This document shows positions 1 through 9,033 of a stretch of 64,000 bases of DNA, in pieces. The translations under genes and the position numbers were made by a program. Location of the stretch: positions 868,001 through 932,000 of the forward strand of contig NZ_OW659496.1 in NCBI RefSeq assembly GCF_940143175.1, read 5' to 3'. The notes beneath the pieces were generated by a model that was given only the letters and a program-made list of their open reading frames with translations, was not told the DNA's origin and did no database searches. The DNA comes from Erysipelothrix amsterdamensis. GTDB taxonomy: Bacteria; Bacillota_I; Bacilli_A; Erysipelotrichales; Erysipelotrichaceae. Each line of letters begins with the position of its first letter. Within the stretch, counting starts at the first letter, position 1.

Positions 1-1
1 A

Positions 2-319
2 TTTGATACAGTGCATACAGACCTTAATGATTTCGAAAGTCTTGAAAAAGAAACACGATTGGTTAAAGACATGGGATTTGATGGGAAGTCAATTATCTCA
101 CCAAGACAAATTGCGACAATCCATAAAGTCTTTACACCAACTCAAAAAGAAATCGAACATGCTCTACATATCGTAGAAGGTGTTAAGGAAAGTGCTGCGA
201 AAGGTATTGGAGTTCTTATTGTTGATGGACAAATGGTTGACGTTGCCCACGTTGAAGGGGCAAAACGTACCCTTGAACTCGCTCAAGCAGCAGGCGTATA
301 TAAGGGGGATTTAATATGA
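2..319 (+). CDS. citE: Citrate lyase beta subunit, C-terminal part (partial, cut by window start)
   Basis: Only the last 105 codons are present. The reading frame is open from base 2, so the gene starts upstream of the window. The fragment matches the C-terminal part of the HpcH/HpaI-type TIM barrel of citrate lyase beta (citryl-CoA lyase), which cleaves citryl-ACP to oxaloacetate and acetyl-ACP. Visible family features are the GFDGKSIISPRQI stretch (conserved substrate-pocket region) and VDGQMVDVAHVEGAKR near the C terminus. The stop codon overlaps the citF start in an ATGA junction, so the two subunits are probably translationally coupled. The acyl-carrier subunit CitD and maturation genes are not seen and may lie upstream. 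Confidence 0.9.
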   Translation, partial: FDTVHTDLNDFESLEKETRLVKDMGFDGKSIISPRQIATIHKVFTPTQKEIEHALHIVEGVKESAAKGIGVLIVDGQMVDVAHVEGAKRTLELAQAAGVYKGDLI

Positions 320-1863
320 AAAACAAAGTAAATCGTATAATTCCTGATGAATTTCTAGTAGATGGTGTTGAAGCCTTCCAAGGACAATATTATCGTGATA
401 ATTATGAGTATACAAAAGCTGCACCAACAATTAAAGCTCAAGTAAACCCACATGATTCAAAAGTTTTAGCTTCAATTCGTGAAGCCATTGAAAAAGTGGG
501 ACTTAAAGATGGTATGTGTATTTCATTCCATCACCACTTTAGAAATGGTGATTACATTGCGGCAATGGTCTTTGAAGTGATTAAAGATATGGGAATTAAG
601 GATCTCTATCTTTGTGCATCTTCTTTAGGGAAAGCACATGCTTCAATAGTTCCGTTAATTGAAGATGGTACGATTACCACCATTTCATCTTCAGGTGTTC
701 GTGATGAAATTGGGGATGCAATTTCTGCAGGAAAACTTAAAAATCCAGCATTAATTCGTTCACACGGTGGTCGTGTTCGTGCTATTGAAACTGGACAAGT
801 TAAAATTGATGTTGCCTTTATTGGAGCACCAACCAGTGATGTATACGGAAATGCTTCGGGTAAAGGTGGAAAAGCAGATTGTGGTGTTCTAAGCTACTCT
901 GATGTTGATGCACGTTATGCTGATAAAGTTGTCGTAATCACAGATACACTTGTTCCTTACCCAAATAATCCATATTCAATTAAAGGAATTGATGTTGATT
1001 ATGTTGTTGAGGTTGATAAAGTTGGAGATTCGTCAAAAATTGCAGGAAATGCAATTCGTATGACGCAAGATCCTCGTGAATTAATGATTGCAGAATATGC
1101 AACCAAATGTGTTGTAAACACACCATGGTTTAAAGACGGCTTCTCCTTCCAAACTGGAGCTGGTGGTGCAAGTTTAGCAGTAACACAATTCTTGAAACAA
1201 CCAATGGAAGAACAAAATATTAAAATGAGTTTTGCTTTAGGTGGTATCGTTAAACCGATGGTTGATATGCTTAAAGAAGGTTATATTCATGCGATTGCAG
1301 ATACACAAGATTTTGATATCGCAAGTGTTGAATCAGTGCATGAAACACCAAATCATTTTGAAATTTCAACTTCTGAATATGCAAACCCATTAAATAAGGG
1401 TGCATATGTTAATAAGTTAGATTATGTAATCCTTGGAGCACTTGAAATCGATGTTGATTTTAACGTTAACGTTGTTGTTGGTTCAGATGGAACCATTCAA
1501 GGAGCACCGGGAGGACATGTTGATACATCAGCAGGTGCTAAGTGCTGTATTATTGTTTCACCACTAGTTCGTGGTCGTTTAGCAACAGTCCGTACATCCG
1601 TAACATCCGTAACAACACCTGGAGAAAGTGTTGATATTCTTGTTACTGATTATGGGGTTGCGGTGAATCCTGCAAGACCTGATATTCTTGAAGCACTTAA
1701 GAAAACAGATTTACCATTAGTTACAATTGAAGAATTACGTGATATTGCATACGACATTGTAGGGGAACCTGCAGACATTGAGTTTGAGGATAAAGTCGTA
1801 GCGTTAGTAGAATATCGCGATGGAACACTTATTGACGTGATTCGTCAAGTAAAAAACATCTAG
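316..1863 (+). CDS. citF: Citrate lyase alpha subunit (citrate:acetyl-ACP transferase)
   Basis: A 515-residue protein of normal CitF length. CitF exchanges the acetyl group on the acyl carrier protein for citrate, giving citryl-ACP for CitE. It belongs to the CoA-transferase superfamily; the glycine-rich stretches GNASGKGGKADCG (around residue 180) and IQGAPGGHVDTSAGAK (around residue 395) are characteristic. The start overlaps the citE stop by 4 bp and a GGGGG-containing ribosome site lies just upstream. It is followed after 9 bp by the citrate symporter, so cleavage and uptake are in one transcript. I see no defect in the frame. Confidence 0.95.
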   Translation: MKNKVNRIIPDEFLVDGVEAFQGQYYRDNYEYTKAAPTIKAQVNPHDSKVLASIREAIEKVGLKDGMCISFHHHFRNGDYIAAMVFEVIKDMGIKDLYLCASSLGKAHASIVPLIEDGTITTISSSGVRDEIGDAISAGKLKNPALIRSHGGRVRAIETGQVKIDVAFIGAPTSDVYGNASGKGGKADCGVLSYSDVDARYADKVVVITDTLVPYPNNPYSIKGIDVDYVVEVDKVGDSSKIAGNAIRMTQDPRELMIAEYATKCVVNTPWFKDGFSFQTGAGGASLAVTQFLKQPMEEQNIKMSFALGGIVKPMVDMLKEGYIHAIADTQDFDIASVESVHETPNHFEISTSEYANPLNKGAYVNKLDYVILGALEIDVDFNVNVVVGSDGTIQGAPGGHVDTSAGAKCCIIVSPLVRGRLATVRTSVTSVTTPGESVDILVTDYGVAVNPARPDILEALKKTDLPLVTIEELRDIAYDIVGEPADIEFEDKVVALVEYRDGTLIDVIRQVKNI

Positions 1864-1872
1864 GGGGACATT

Positions 1873-3171
1873 ATGTCAGAGAAAAAACAACTTAAGTTTT
1901 ACGGGATTCAATGGCCAATTATGCTAGCAATCCTTGCAATCGGTGCACTCGGAATCTTTACAGAAACATTCGGAACCGATATGCCTGCAACACTATTAGT
2001 TATGTTTACAATAGGTATTCCACTTTATGAAATCGGAAACCGTATCCCAATTTGGAATAAATATGTTGGGGGAGGAATTGTTCTTGCGTTCTTAGGAACA
2101 TCCGCAATGGTATACTTCAATATTCTTCCAGAAGTATATGTAGAATCAATTGGAAACTTTACAGAAAAAGTAAACTTCTTAAACTTATTTATTATTGTAT
2201 TAATTACCGGAAGTGTTTTATCACTTGATCGTAAAGTTTTACTTAAGAGCTTTGTAGGATATATTCCTGCAATCCTTGGTGGATTATTAGGAGCATTCTT
2301 ACTTGCTTCAGTTGTTGGAATTTTCTTCGGGAAAGCACCACAAGATATTATCTTAAACTATGTTCTACCTGTAATGGGTGGTGGTAATGGTGGTGGAGCA
2401 GTTCCACTATCACAAATGTATGCGGATGTTACCGGTCTTCCAAGTGAAAACTACTACCAATTCGCTATCATTATTCTTACAGTCGCAAATATCTTTGCAA
2501 TCATGATGGCATCATTACTTGACCGTCTTGGTGAATTACGTCCGAACTTAACAGGTAATAAGAGCACAATCTTACGTAATGAATCTGAAGAACTTGTTAA
2601 AGAAGATGAAAAATATGATCCAACACTTCAAGATGTTGCTGCTGGACTTGTATTAGGACTTGCTTGCTTTGGTTTTGGATTCTTAATGAGTAAATTAATC
2701 TTACCAAGTATCTTTGGTGTTAAGATTCATAATCTTGCTTACATGATTATCTTTGTAGTTATCTTAGCTGCAACAGGTGTTGTACCTCAAAATATTCGTG
2801 AAGGTGCAAAACGTCTTCAATCATTCTTCTCAAAATACCTTGTACTAATTATCATGGTTGGAGTTGGTGTTGATTTAGACCTTGGTGAACTTGCTCGTGC
2901 ATTATCATTCAGTAACGTTATTCTTGCCCTTGCAATTGTTGTAGGAGCAACACTTGGTTCCGCTATCGTTGGTTGGTTCGTAGGATTCTACCCAATCGAT
3001 GCAGCGATTACAGCTGGTTTATGTATGGCGAACCGTGGTGGTTCTGGAGACCTTGCTGTTCTTGGAGCTGGAGACCGTATGGGACTGATGGCTTATGCAC
3101 AATTATCATCCCGTCTTGGTGGGGCGATCGTGCTCATCATCGGATCCATATTATTCTCAATCTTTATGTAA
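1873..3171 (+). CDS. citS: Citrate/sodium symporter of the 2-hydroxycarboxylate transporter (2HCT) family
   Basis: A 432-residue polytopic membrane protein with about 11-12 hydrophobic segments. It carries both 2HCT signature loops: GGGNGGGAVPLSQMY (about residue 168) and MANRGGSGDLAVLGAGDRMG followed by a QLSSRLGG motif (about residues 385-415). The arginines in the second loop correspond to substrate-contacting arginines known in Klebsiella CitS. A relative such as a citrate/malate or citrate/lactate exchanger (CitP/MaeN type) cannot be excluded from sequence alone. The neighbouring Na+-pumping oxaloacetate decarboxylase favours Na+-coupled citrate import. Ribosome site GGGGGACA lies just upstream, 9 bp after citF. 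Confidence 0.85.
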   Translation: MSEKKQLKFYGIQWPIMLAILAIGALGIFTETFGTDMPATLLVMFTIGIPLYEIGNRIPIWNKYVGGGIVLAFLGTSAMVYFNILPEVYVESIGNFTEKVNFLNLFIIVLITGSVLSLDRKVLLKSFVGYIPAILGGLLGAFLLASVVGIFFGKAPQDIILNYVLPVMGGGNGGGAVPLSQMYADVTGLPSENYYQFAIIILTVANIFAIMMASLLDRLGELRPNLTGNKSTILRNESEELVKEDEKYDPTLQDVAAGLVLGLACFGFGFLMSKLILPSIFGVKIHNLAYMIIFVVILAATGVVPQNIREGAKRLQSFFSKYLVLIIMVGVGVDLDLGELARALSFSNVILALAIVVGATLGSAIVGWFVGFYPIDAAITAGLCMANRGGSGDLAVLGAGDRMGLMAYAQLSSRLGGAIVLIIGSILFSIFM

Positions 3172-3180
3172 TGAATGATG

Positions 3181-3210
3181 GAAAGAGAGAGACTTCAAAG
3201 TCTCTCTTTC
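3181..3210 (+). other. Hairpin between citS and oadA
   Basis: An inverted repeat GAAAGAGAGACTT / AAGTCTCTCTTTC of about 13 bp with a CAA loop (one GA dinucleotide bulges in the 5' arm) lies 10 bp after citS and ends about 34 bp before oadA. It is followed by ATTCCG and not by a T-run, so it is a poor intrinsic terminator. It could stabilise the upstream mRNA or partly attenuate transcription into the decarboxylase genes; this is inference. Confidence 0.5.
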
Positions 3211-3243
3211 ATTCCGTAATGCAATAGTTCAGAAAGGAGATCT

Positions 3244-4641
3244 ATGCAAACAATTAAAATTAATGATGTAACGGTACGTGATGGAAATCAGTCGTTACTT
3301 GCAACACGTATGGAACATGAAGACATCCTTAAAATTTTAGCGGAAATGGACCAAGTAGGTCTGAATGCGATTGAAGTTTGGGGCGGTGCTACCTTTGATG
3401 GTGCACTTCGTTTCTTTAAGCGCAGTCCATGGCAAAATTTAAGAGATATGAAACGCGTTGCACCCAATACACCTTTTTCGATGTTGTTACGAGGTCAAAA
3501 CATTGTAGGATATCACCATTATGATAACGATACGTTAGAACGATTTATTCGTCTAAGTCTTGAAAATGGGATTGATATTATTCGTGTATTTGATGCTTTG
3601 AATGATATTGAAAATGTAAAGAATGCAATCTATTTTATTAAGAAACATGGTGGACACTGTCAAGGAGCAATTTCTTATACGGTAAGTCCTGTTCATAATA
3701 TTGATTATTATGTTACTTATGCAAAACAGTTGGTTGAAGCTGGATCGGACTCGATTTGTATCAAAGATATGGCGGGAATTTTATTACCGGATGTAACCTT
3801 TGAACTTGTGAAGCGTTTAAAAGAAGAACTTGATGTTCCAATTAACCTTCATTCACATGCAACAACAGGTCTTTCAAGTCTTGTTTTTGAACAAGCGATG
3901 AAAGCTGGTGTCGATATTGTGGATGGTTGTATTTCACCATTTTCAAATGGAACATCCCATATTGCATTGGAAACACTGCTCGAAACTGCACATGTCACAA
4001 ATCGTGAAACTACACTTACACACACTGCCTTACAAGGCGCATACGAAGAAGCAAATGAACTTGCAACGAAATACATTGCAAGTGGTCAATATCCTGCGAA
4101 AGCATTAATGATTAATCCCAATATTTTAACGTATCAAGTTCCTGGTGGAATGCTCAGTAATTTAATGAGTCAGTTAAAAGATCAAGGTGCATCCGATCGT
4201 TACGAAGAAGTTCTAAAAGAAATTCCAAAAGTTCGTGAAGATTTGGGTTATCCACCGTTAGTAACACCCCTGTCACAAATGGTAGGAACACAAGCGGTCT
4301 TGAATGTCTTAACAGGCACCCGTTATAAAATGGTACCTAAGGAAATTAAAGATTATGCTATGGGTCTTTATGGCACATTCCCAGGTCCTGTTAACGAGGA
4401 GATTATTAACCTTATCTTGAAAGATGAAAAACGTGTTGAAAAACAACCTGTTGAATCCATGCCAAGTGTTTATGAAGCAAGTAAAATTGAACTTGAATCA
4501 AAATTGGGTCGTGAAGCTTTAGAAGAAGAAGTGTTATCCTATATTCTCTTCCCTCAAAATGCTATTTTAGAAGGTGAAGAACCTAAAGTTCGTCCTGAAT
4601 TCATTGAGTTCAAGATGTTTGATGGAGGAGCTGTGAAATGA
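3244..4641 (+). CDS. oadA: Oxaloacetate decarboxylase alpha subunit (carboxyltransferase), without biotin domain
   Basis: A 465-residue protein with an HMGL-like TIM barrel (about residues 1-290) followed by the conserved carboxyltransferase domain (about 300-440). Motifs include TVRDGNQSLLATRM near the N terminus, CIKDMAG (around residue 178) and HSHATTGL (around 203, divalent metal site). It transfers the carboxyl group of oxaloacetate to biotin, giving pyruvate. Many family members are near 590 residues because a biotinyl domain is fused at the C terminus; here that domain is a separate protein encoded at 4921. The start is preceded by AAGGAGAT. Its stop overlaps the next gene in an ATGA junction. 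Confidence 0.92.
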   Translation: MQTIKINDVTVRDGNQSLLATRMEHEDILKILAEMDQVGLNAIEVWGGATFDGALRFFKRSPWQNLRDMKRVAPNTPFSMLLRGQNIVGYHHYDNDTLERFIRLSLENGIDIIRVFDALNDIENVKNAIYFIKKHGGHCQGAISYTVSPVHNIDYYVTYAKQLVEAGSDSICIKDMAGILLPDVTFELVKRLKEELDVPINLHSHATTGLSSLVFEQAMKAGVDIVDGCISPFSNGTSHIALETLLETAHVTNRETTLTHTALQGAYEEANELATKYIASGQYPAKALMINPNILTYQVPGGMLSNLMSQLKDQGASDRYEEVLKEIPKVREDLGYPPLVTPLSQMVGTQAVLNVLTGTRYKMVPKEIKDYAMGLYGTFPGPVNEEIINLILKDEKRVEKQPVESMPSVYEASKIELESKLGREALEEEVLSYILFPQNAILEGEEPKVRPEFIEFKMFDGGAVK

Positions 4642-4907
4642 GTCCAACATTTACATTTTTAGATGGATTAACTGTGAGTTTATTTTCAATGCTTGTTGTG
4701 TTTGTTATTCTTTTACTTTTGGCGCTTGTACTTCAAGTATTTACAGCGGTGTTGTCGAAGTTTGATAAACCGGAAGCACCAACAGAACAAAGAATTGAAG
4801 ATAATGATGAAGAACGTCGTCTTGTTGCGAAACTTGTTGTGAGCTGTTTAGCTCAAGAAAACGAGTCTCAAAATATTCGTATTAAATCAATTAAGAGAGT
4901 TAAGTAG
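4638..4907 (+). CDS. Small membrane subunit, OadG-like (oxaloacetate decarboxylase gamma)
   Basis: An 89-residue protein with one strong membrane segment (about residues 13-37, rich in L, V, F) followed by a charged cytoplasmic tail. OadG subunits are small single-pass proteins that hold the alpha subunit on the membrane subunit OadB. Sequence conservation in this family is low, so the call rests on size, topology and position between oadA (4-bp overlap) and the biotin carrier gene. Confidence 0.75.
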   Translation: MSPTFTFLDGLTVSLFSMLVVFVILLLLALVLQVFTAVLSKFDKPEAPTEQRIEDNDEERRLVAKLVVSCLAQENESQNIRIKSIKRVK

Positions 4908-4920
4908 AAGGGAGATATGA

Positions 4921-5244
4921 ATGGAAAAATATAAAGTATCTGTAGATGGAAAAGTTTATGAGGTTGAAATTGAGAAAGTTGGAGATTTTGAACCAACAGT
5001 GTCAACACCAGTCTCATCAAGCGGTTCTGGATCTGCATTAAAAGCACCGATTCAAGGATCTGTACTTAGTGTTCTTGTGAAACCCGGACAATCTGTTTCA
5101 AAAGGTCAAGCCGTGATGGTTATTGAAGCAATGAAACTTGAAAATGAAATTGTAGCCGATCAGGATGGTGTGATTGATCAAGTGCTTGTTTCCGAAAAAC
5201 AAGTAGTCGATAATGGTCAAGACTTGTTGACCTACCGAGGTTAA
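4921..5244 (+). CDS. Biotin carboxyl carrier protein of the decarboxylase
   Basis: A 107-residue biotinyl/lipoyl-domain protein. The biotinylation motif is EAMKLENE with acceptor lysine K72, which lies the usual ~35 residues from the C terminus. An N-terminal segment (1-25) is joined to the biotinyl domain (about 40-107) by a Ser/Gly-rich flexible linker (residues about 27-39), which lets biotin swing between the carboxyltransferase and OadB. This free carrier replaces the fused domain missing from OadA, as in the decarboxylases of lactic acid bacteria (OadD) and in glutaconyl-CoA decarboxylase (GcdC). It starts 13 bp after the gamma-like gene and ends 3 bp before oadB. Confidence 0.92.
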   Translation: MEKYKVSVDGKVYEVEIEKVGDFEPTVSTPVSSSGSGSALKAPIQGSVLSVLVKPGQSVSKGQAVMVIEAMKLENEIVADQDGVIDQVLVSEKQVVDNGQDLLTYRG

Positions 5245-5247
5245 GAT

Positions 5248-6360
5248 ATGTTAAATATTCTATTTGATTTCTTAAATCAAACAGGTTTTGCTGCTATGAC
5301 CTTAGGGCAATTTGTGATGATTGTTATCGCATGCACACTGTTATTCCTTGCGATTAAAAAGGGATATGAGCCTTATTTACTCATTCCAATTGCATTTGGT
5401 ATGTTGCTTGCAAATTTACCGTTATCAGGGGTTATGGAAGAAGGCGGTGTTTTAAACCTTCTTTATCAAGGGGTTCACCTTGGTCTTTTCCCACCACTGA
5501 TTTTTATGGGAGTTGGGGCGGCTACCGATTTTGGTCCGTTGCTTTCAAACCCTAAAAGTTTAATTCTGGGTGCTGCGGCACAGTTTGGAATTTTCTTCGC
5601 TTTCTTAGGTGCAATTGCACTTGGATTTAATGTGATGGAAGCATCCAGTATTGGAATTATTGGAGGTGCTGATGGACCAACAGCCCTTTACTTAACAAGT
5701 CAATTGGCACCACATTTATTGGGTCCTATTGCAGTTGCTGCTTACTCCTATATGGCGCTTGTACCCGTCATACAACCGCCAATCATTCGTGCTTTAACTT
5801 CAAAAGAAGAGCGCGAAATTAAAATGGTTCAACTTCGTGAAGTGTCTAAAAAAGAAAAAATTCTCTTCCCTATTGTTGTTACGATCTTAGTGTCACTCAT
5901 CGTACCAAGTGCTGCACCTCTTGTGGGGATGTTGATGTTTGGAAACTTAATAAAAGAAGTCGGTGTTGTTCCCAATTTAGTTGAAACAGCTAAGAATCCT
6001 TTGATGTATACCATCACAATTTTCTTAGGAATGACAGTTGGTGCGACAGCGAATGCTGAAACCTTCCTTAATACACAAACTTTAGGGATTATTGCTTTAG
6101 GTCTTGTAGCCTTTGCTGTTGGAACAGCATCAGGGGTTATCGTTGCTAAAATAATGAATCTCTTTATTAAAGATAAAATCAACCCAATGATTGGTGCTGC
6201 AGGGGTTTCTGCAGTTCCAATGGCTGCACGTGTTGTACAAGTTGAGGGTCAAAAAGCAGATCCATCAAACTTTTTACTCATGCATGCAATGGGTCCTAAT
6301 GTTGCAGGTGTCATCGGTTCTGCAGTTGCTGCAGGATTACTCCTCACATTTTTTGGATAA
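5248..6360 (+). CDS. oadB: Sodium-pumping decarboxylase beta subunit
   Basis: A 370-residue integral membrane protein with many hydrophobic segments. It decarboxylates carboxybiotin and couples this to Na+ export. The family hallmark [16 protein letters not shown], containing the aspartate involved in Na+/proton coupling, is present at about residue 140. Its length is within the usual range for OadB/MmdB/GcdB. It is the last gene of the citrate operon; the resulting Na+ gradient could drive the citrate symporter encoded upstream. Its natural terminator follows directly but is split by an insertion sequence. Confidence 0.93.
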   Translation: MLNILFDFLNQTGFAAMTLGQFVMIVIACTLLFLAIKKGYEPYLLIPIAFGMLLANLPLSGVMEEGGVLNLLYQGVHLGLFPPLIFMGVGAATDFGPLLSNPKSLILGAAAQFGIFFAFLGAIALGFNVMEASSIGIIGGADGPTALYLTSQLAPHLLGPIAVAAYSYMALVPVIQPPIIRALTSKEEREIKMVQLREVSKKEKILFPIVVTILVSLIVPSAAPLVGMLMFGNLIKEVGVVPNLVETAKNPLMYTITIFLGMTVGATANAETFLNTQTLGIIALGLVAFAVGTASGVIVAKIMNLFIKDKINPMIGAAGVSAVPMAARVVQVEGQKADPSNFLLMHAMGPNVAGVIGSAVAAGLLLTFFG

Positions 6361-6368
6361 TAGCTTAA

Positions 6369-6384
6369 AAAAACACCCGGTATT
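6369..6384 (+). terminator. Left arm of the oad operon terminator, split by IS copy A
   Basis: The left arm reads AACACCCGGTATT and, after the insertion sequence, the matching right arm AATACTGGGTGTT with a T-run lies at about 7673-7690. Joined with one copy of the 3-bp target duplication, the arms form a 13-bp stem with a very short loop and T-runs on both sides. It was therefore probably a bidirectional intrinsic terminator serving oadB on the plus strand and the Asp-box gene (ending at 7690) on the minus strand. The IS sits at its apex. Confidence 0.85.
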
Positions 6385-6407
6385 GGAACTGACTTAGTTC
6401 CGTGGGA

Positions 6408-7280
6408 CTAAAGAAAAAACCAAGTTAGGACGAGGTCAACCGATAGATAATTTACGGGAGATTGATATCCTAGCTTTTCTTGTATTCGATTTTCATTGTA
6501 ATATTTAAAATAGTTTATCACAGTTTGTGATACAATTTTAGTAGAACCCTTTAGTTCTGGGTTTAATTCGAATGTTTCACACTTTAGCGATGAATGAAAC
6601 GATTCGATAGGAGCATTATCAGCGGGCGTACCTTTACGGGACATACTCATGGTAATGCTTTTATTTTTTACTTTGAGTTGATACTCTTTTGATGTATAGA
6701 CACTCCCTTGATCAGAATGAAGAATACATGGCTGAACGATATCCGGAAATTGATTTAATGTATCAACCACACATTCTAGGTTTTGTCTGTCACTCAGTGT
6801 AGACGCAATAATCTCACCATTATATAAATCCATGATCGTAGATAAATAGAGCATCTTATGACCATAAGGGATGTAAGTGATATCTGTCACCAATTTCTCT
6901 AGAGGACGCAGTGATTTAAAGTCGCGATTAATGATATTGGGCATAATGATCTTCGGATTTTTGTTTTTTCGATACCTTTTGACCTTAACACGGCATTGAC
7001 ATTGATGTTTCTGCATTATCTTTTGAACAGTGTTCTTATTGATAATTCTTTCTTTTCGAATTAATGCAGTTATTTTTCGATATCCGTAGCGAAATTTATT
7101 TTCTTTACAAAGTTCAATTACTAATGCTTCATTGACAGAATAATTATTAGACTCTAGTTGCTCTTTTTTAGTCCAACGGTAATACGTTGACTTAGGTACC
7201 CCAAAAAGATTCAAGATATCTTTAATAGATACAGTGTTGCGATACTCTTCAACGAGCTTGATGATTATTTCAGGAACCAC
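6408..7280 (-). CDS. IS3-family transposase OrfB (catalytic part), copy A
   Basis: A 290-residue DDE integrase-type transposase. Catalytic residues are visible in VTDITYIPYG (first D), LHSDQGSVYTS (second D) and ADNAPIESFH (E). An HTH_21-type region precedes the core. The listed start is a GTG, but translation most likely enters by -1 frameshifting from orfA at 7301-7307, where the upstream frame continues without a stop. The last residues differ from copy B because of a 4-bp length difference near the C terminus. Confidence 0.92.
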   Translation of the reverse strand: MVPEIIIKLVEEYRNTVSIKDILNLFGVPKSTYYRWTKKEQLESNNYSVNEALVIELCKENKFRYGYRKITALIRKERIINKNTVQKIMQKHQCQCRVKVKRYRKNKNPKIIMPNIINRDFKSLRPLEKLVTDITYIPYGHKMLYLSTIMDLYNGEIIASTLSDRQNLECVVDTLNQFPDIVQPCILHSDQGSVYTSKEYQLKVKNKSITMSMSRKGTPADNAPIESFHSSLKCETFELNPELKGSTKIVSQTVINYFKYYNENRIQEKLGYQSPVNYLSVDLVLTWFFL

Positions 7281-7582
7281 ATCCTTTCTCTTTCCAAATA
7301 CTTTTTTAATAGTTCAATTTGTTGCTCCAAAGATTTAATTCTAAGGCTTTGTGTTTCTTCGACCGTGTCTCCTTCAGGCCCTTTTCCAAAAGTATATTGC
7401 TTGCCTACCGGTTGAGAAAATCGATAGTGTTCACCATTTCGATACCATCTCCACCATGTTTTGACTTGAGCTACATTTTTTATTCCAAGTTCAGTCTGAA
7501 TAAACCTGCTTGAGTATCCTGCCAATTTCATTTCTATAACTTTCATCTTTGTCTCATAGCTATGCAAAGTTCGTGTTCCCAT
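7265..7582 (-). CDS. IS3-family transposase OrfA (DNA-binding part), copy A
   Basis: A 105-residue helix-turn-helix protein (HTH in about residues 10-55) with a C-terminal leucine/charged helix typical of OrfA multimerisation segments. A strong ribosome site GGAGG stands before the ATG. OrfA binds the IS ends, and after frameshifting it forms the N-terminal part of the OrfAB transposase. It overlaps orfB by 16 bp in the -1 frame. Confidence 0.9.
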   Translation of the reverse strand: MGTRTLHSYETKMKVIEMKLAGYSSRFIQTELGIKNVAQVKTWWRWYRNGEHYRFSQPVGKQYTFGKGPEGDTVEETQSLRIKSLEQQIELLKKYLERERMWFLK

Positions 7583-7689
7583 ATAAAAACCTCCTATATT
7601 GAACTATTTTACAATAATTCTCATACAAGAGGTTTTTTTCTTTAGTCTCACGGAACTGGGTCAGTTTCATTTTAATACTGGGTGTTTTT

Positions 7690-8913
7690 TTATTTGAAAA
7701 ATACTTTAGGTGGAATGATGTATTCACTAAAGGTCCACGTATCGCCATTATCGGTACTGATAAAGACCGCATCAGCATTTTGTCGGTAGTCGCCATTGTT
7801 TTGGGTAAGTCTTACCGATAATTCGTTGTTCTTGCGTATGGGTGCTGTTGCTTGAATAAAAATATCATTCCAGCCGATAGCGGTATCGTTAAGTGTTTGT
7901 GCTGGAAGGATAACTTCAGTAAAGGTTTCACCGTAATCATTACTTCGATAAAGGTGTGGTGAATTGGGTTGGGTTACCTAAAGTGTTTTAGGGTCACTTA
8001 GGGATGCATCAGTTATCTTGTTGGTATAGTTTGGGATGGGTTGTGAAGTCCATGTTTTACCATTGTCCAAAGTATAATGATAACTTACAATTTCTGAGTT
8101 TAATGCGACATGACTGGACAAGGCAAGAATGCCTGTCTCATTCACGAAATCGAGATAAGCGGCAGTAATAATTGATAATGGAGGTTCATGAAAGATGGTT
8201 GTTGAGGACCAGCTTGCGCCTCCATCCATTGTTGCAGTTACGATAACCTTGCCATCTTTCTTATTTAAAATTTCATGATGGTTTTTTGAACTGAAGATAC
8301 GCTTGTCTTCTTGAAAATGACCTTGCGAAGATGTAGTGAAGTCGTCTGATTCTACCGGGGTTTCAATCCAAGGACTGTCTTCATTTTCGCGTATACGCAA
8401 AAACATATTCTGGTCATCATAAAAAGATGCTTGAGGATCTGTTTCGTAATCCGGGGTTGTAGGGAAATGCTTTTCCTTATAGGTTTTTTCAGTCATATCG
8501 TTATGATATCTCAGTACATCATTTTCCAAATTCATATATAGAATTAAGTGGTATTCGTAGTGAGTGTTATTTTGTAAGGGCAAGGTTTTAAAAAGTTTAT
8601 CCGGTCGTTTTGTTGCTTCGGTTGAAAGTTTCACATCAAAGATCCACCAACCTTGCTCTTCAGCTACAGGATCTATCGATTTCAAAGTTTCGATTTTATA
8701 ATCAATCAAGGGAGCTTTTTGGTTGAGTTTTGATTGATGAGTACGAAGGTAGCCACTAAGCCATGCATTCATATTTTCATCTTGGCTTAGGGCGGGATTA
8801 TGCTTTGAAGTATAACGTGTAATCTCAGGTGCTTGGGCGCTTATATAGAAGTAAGCCAAGAGAACTGTTAGAGATATAATGGCAGCGAGAATGCGTTTCA
8901 TTGTTTTCGACAT
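7690..8913 (-). pseudogene. Asp-box (BNR) beta-propeller surface protein, interrupted by an in-frame UAG
   Basis: The gene starts at 8913 and reads 311 codons to a TAG at 7978-7980, then continues in the same frame for 95 more codons to a TAA at 7690. Both halves encode Asp-box repeats: TMDGGASW and TLDNGKTW before the stop, SNDYGETF and STDNGDTW after it. This shows that they were one protein of about 407 residues. The N terminus (about residues 5-27) is one hydrophobic signal/anchor segment. Asp-boxes occur in sialidases and other propellers; the sialidase catalytic motifs are not visible, so no enzymatic activity is claimed. The C-terminal end abuts the terminator invaded by IS copy A. Confidence 0.8.
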
Positions 8914-9033
8914 AAAGACTCCTTTTTAATAAGCATACGACTTTCATTAAATAAATCAAGAATAGAATGTCTCGGGTCGTTAGAAGCGTCAAAATAATAA
9001 TTAGACGTTATAATAGATTCTAGAGGTGATGAT

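Larger units (their letters stand above)
6385..7668 (-). mobile_element. IS3-family (IS150-type) insertion sequence, copy A
   Basis: The element is 1284 bp, bounded by imperfect inverted repeats beginning GGAACTGAC (left) and GAAACTGAC (reverse complement of right), extending about 26 bp through a GACTAAAG block. A 3-bp direct repeat ATT flanks it (6382-6384 and 7669-7671). It carries orfA and orfB on the minus strand with an A_AAA_AAG slippery heptamer at 7301-7307, the usual arrangement for a -1 frameshifted OrfAB transposase. A nearly identical copy lies at 26723-28002 in the opposite orientation. Both reading frames appear intact, so this copy may be active. Confidence 0.93.
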
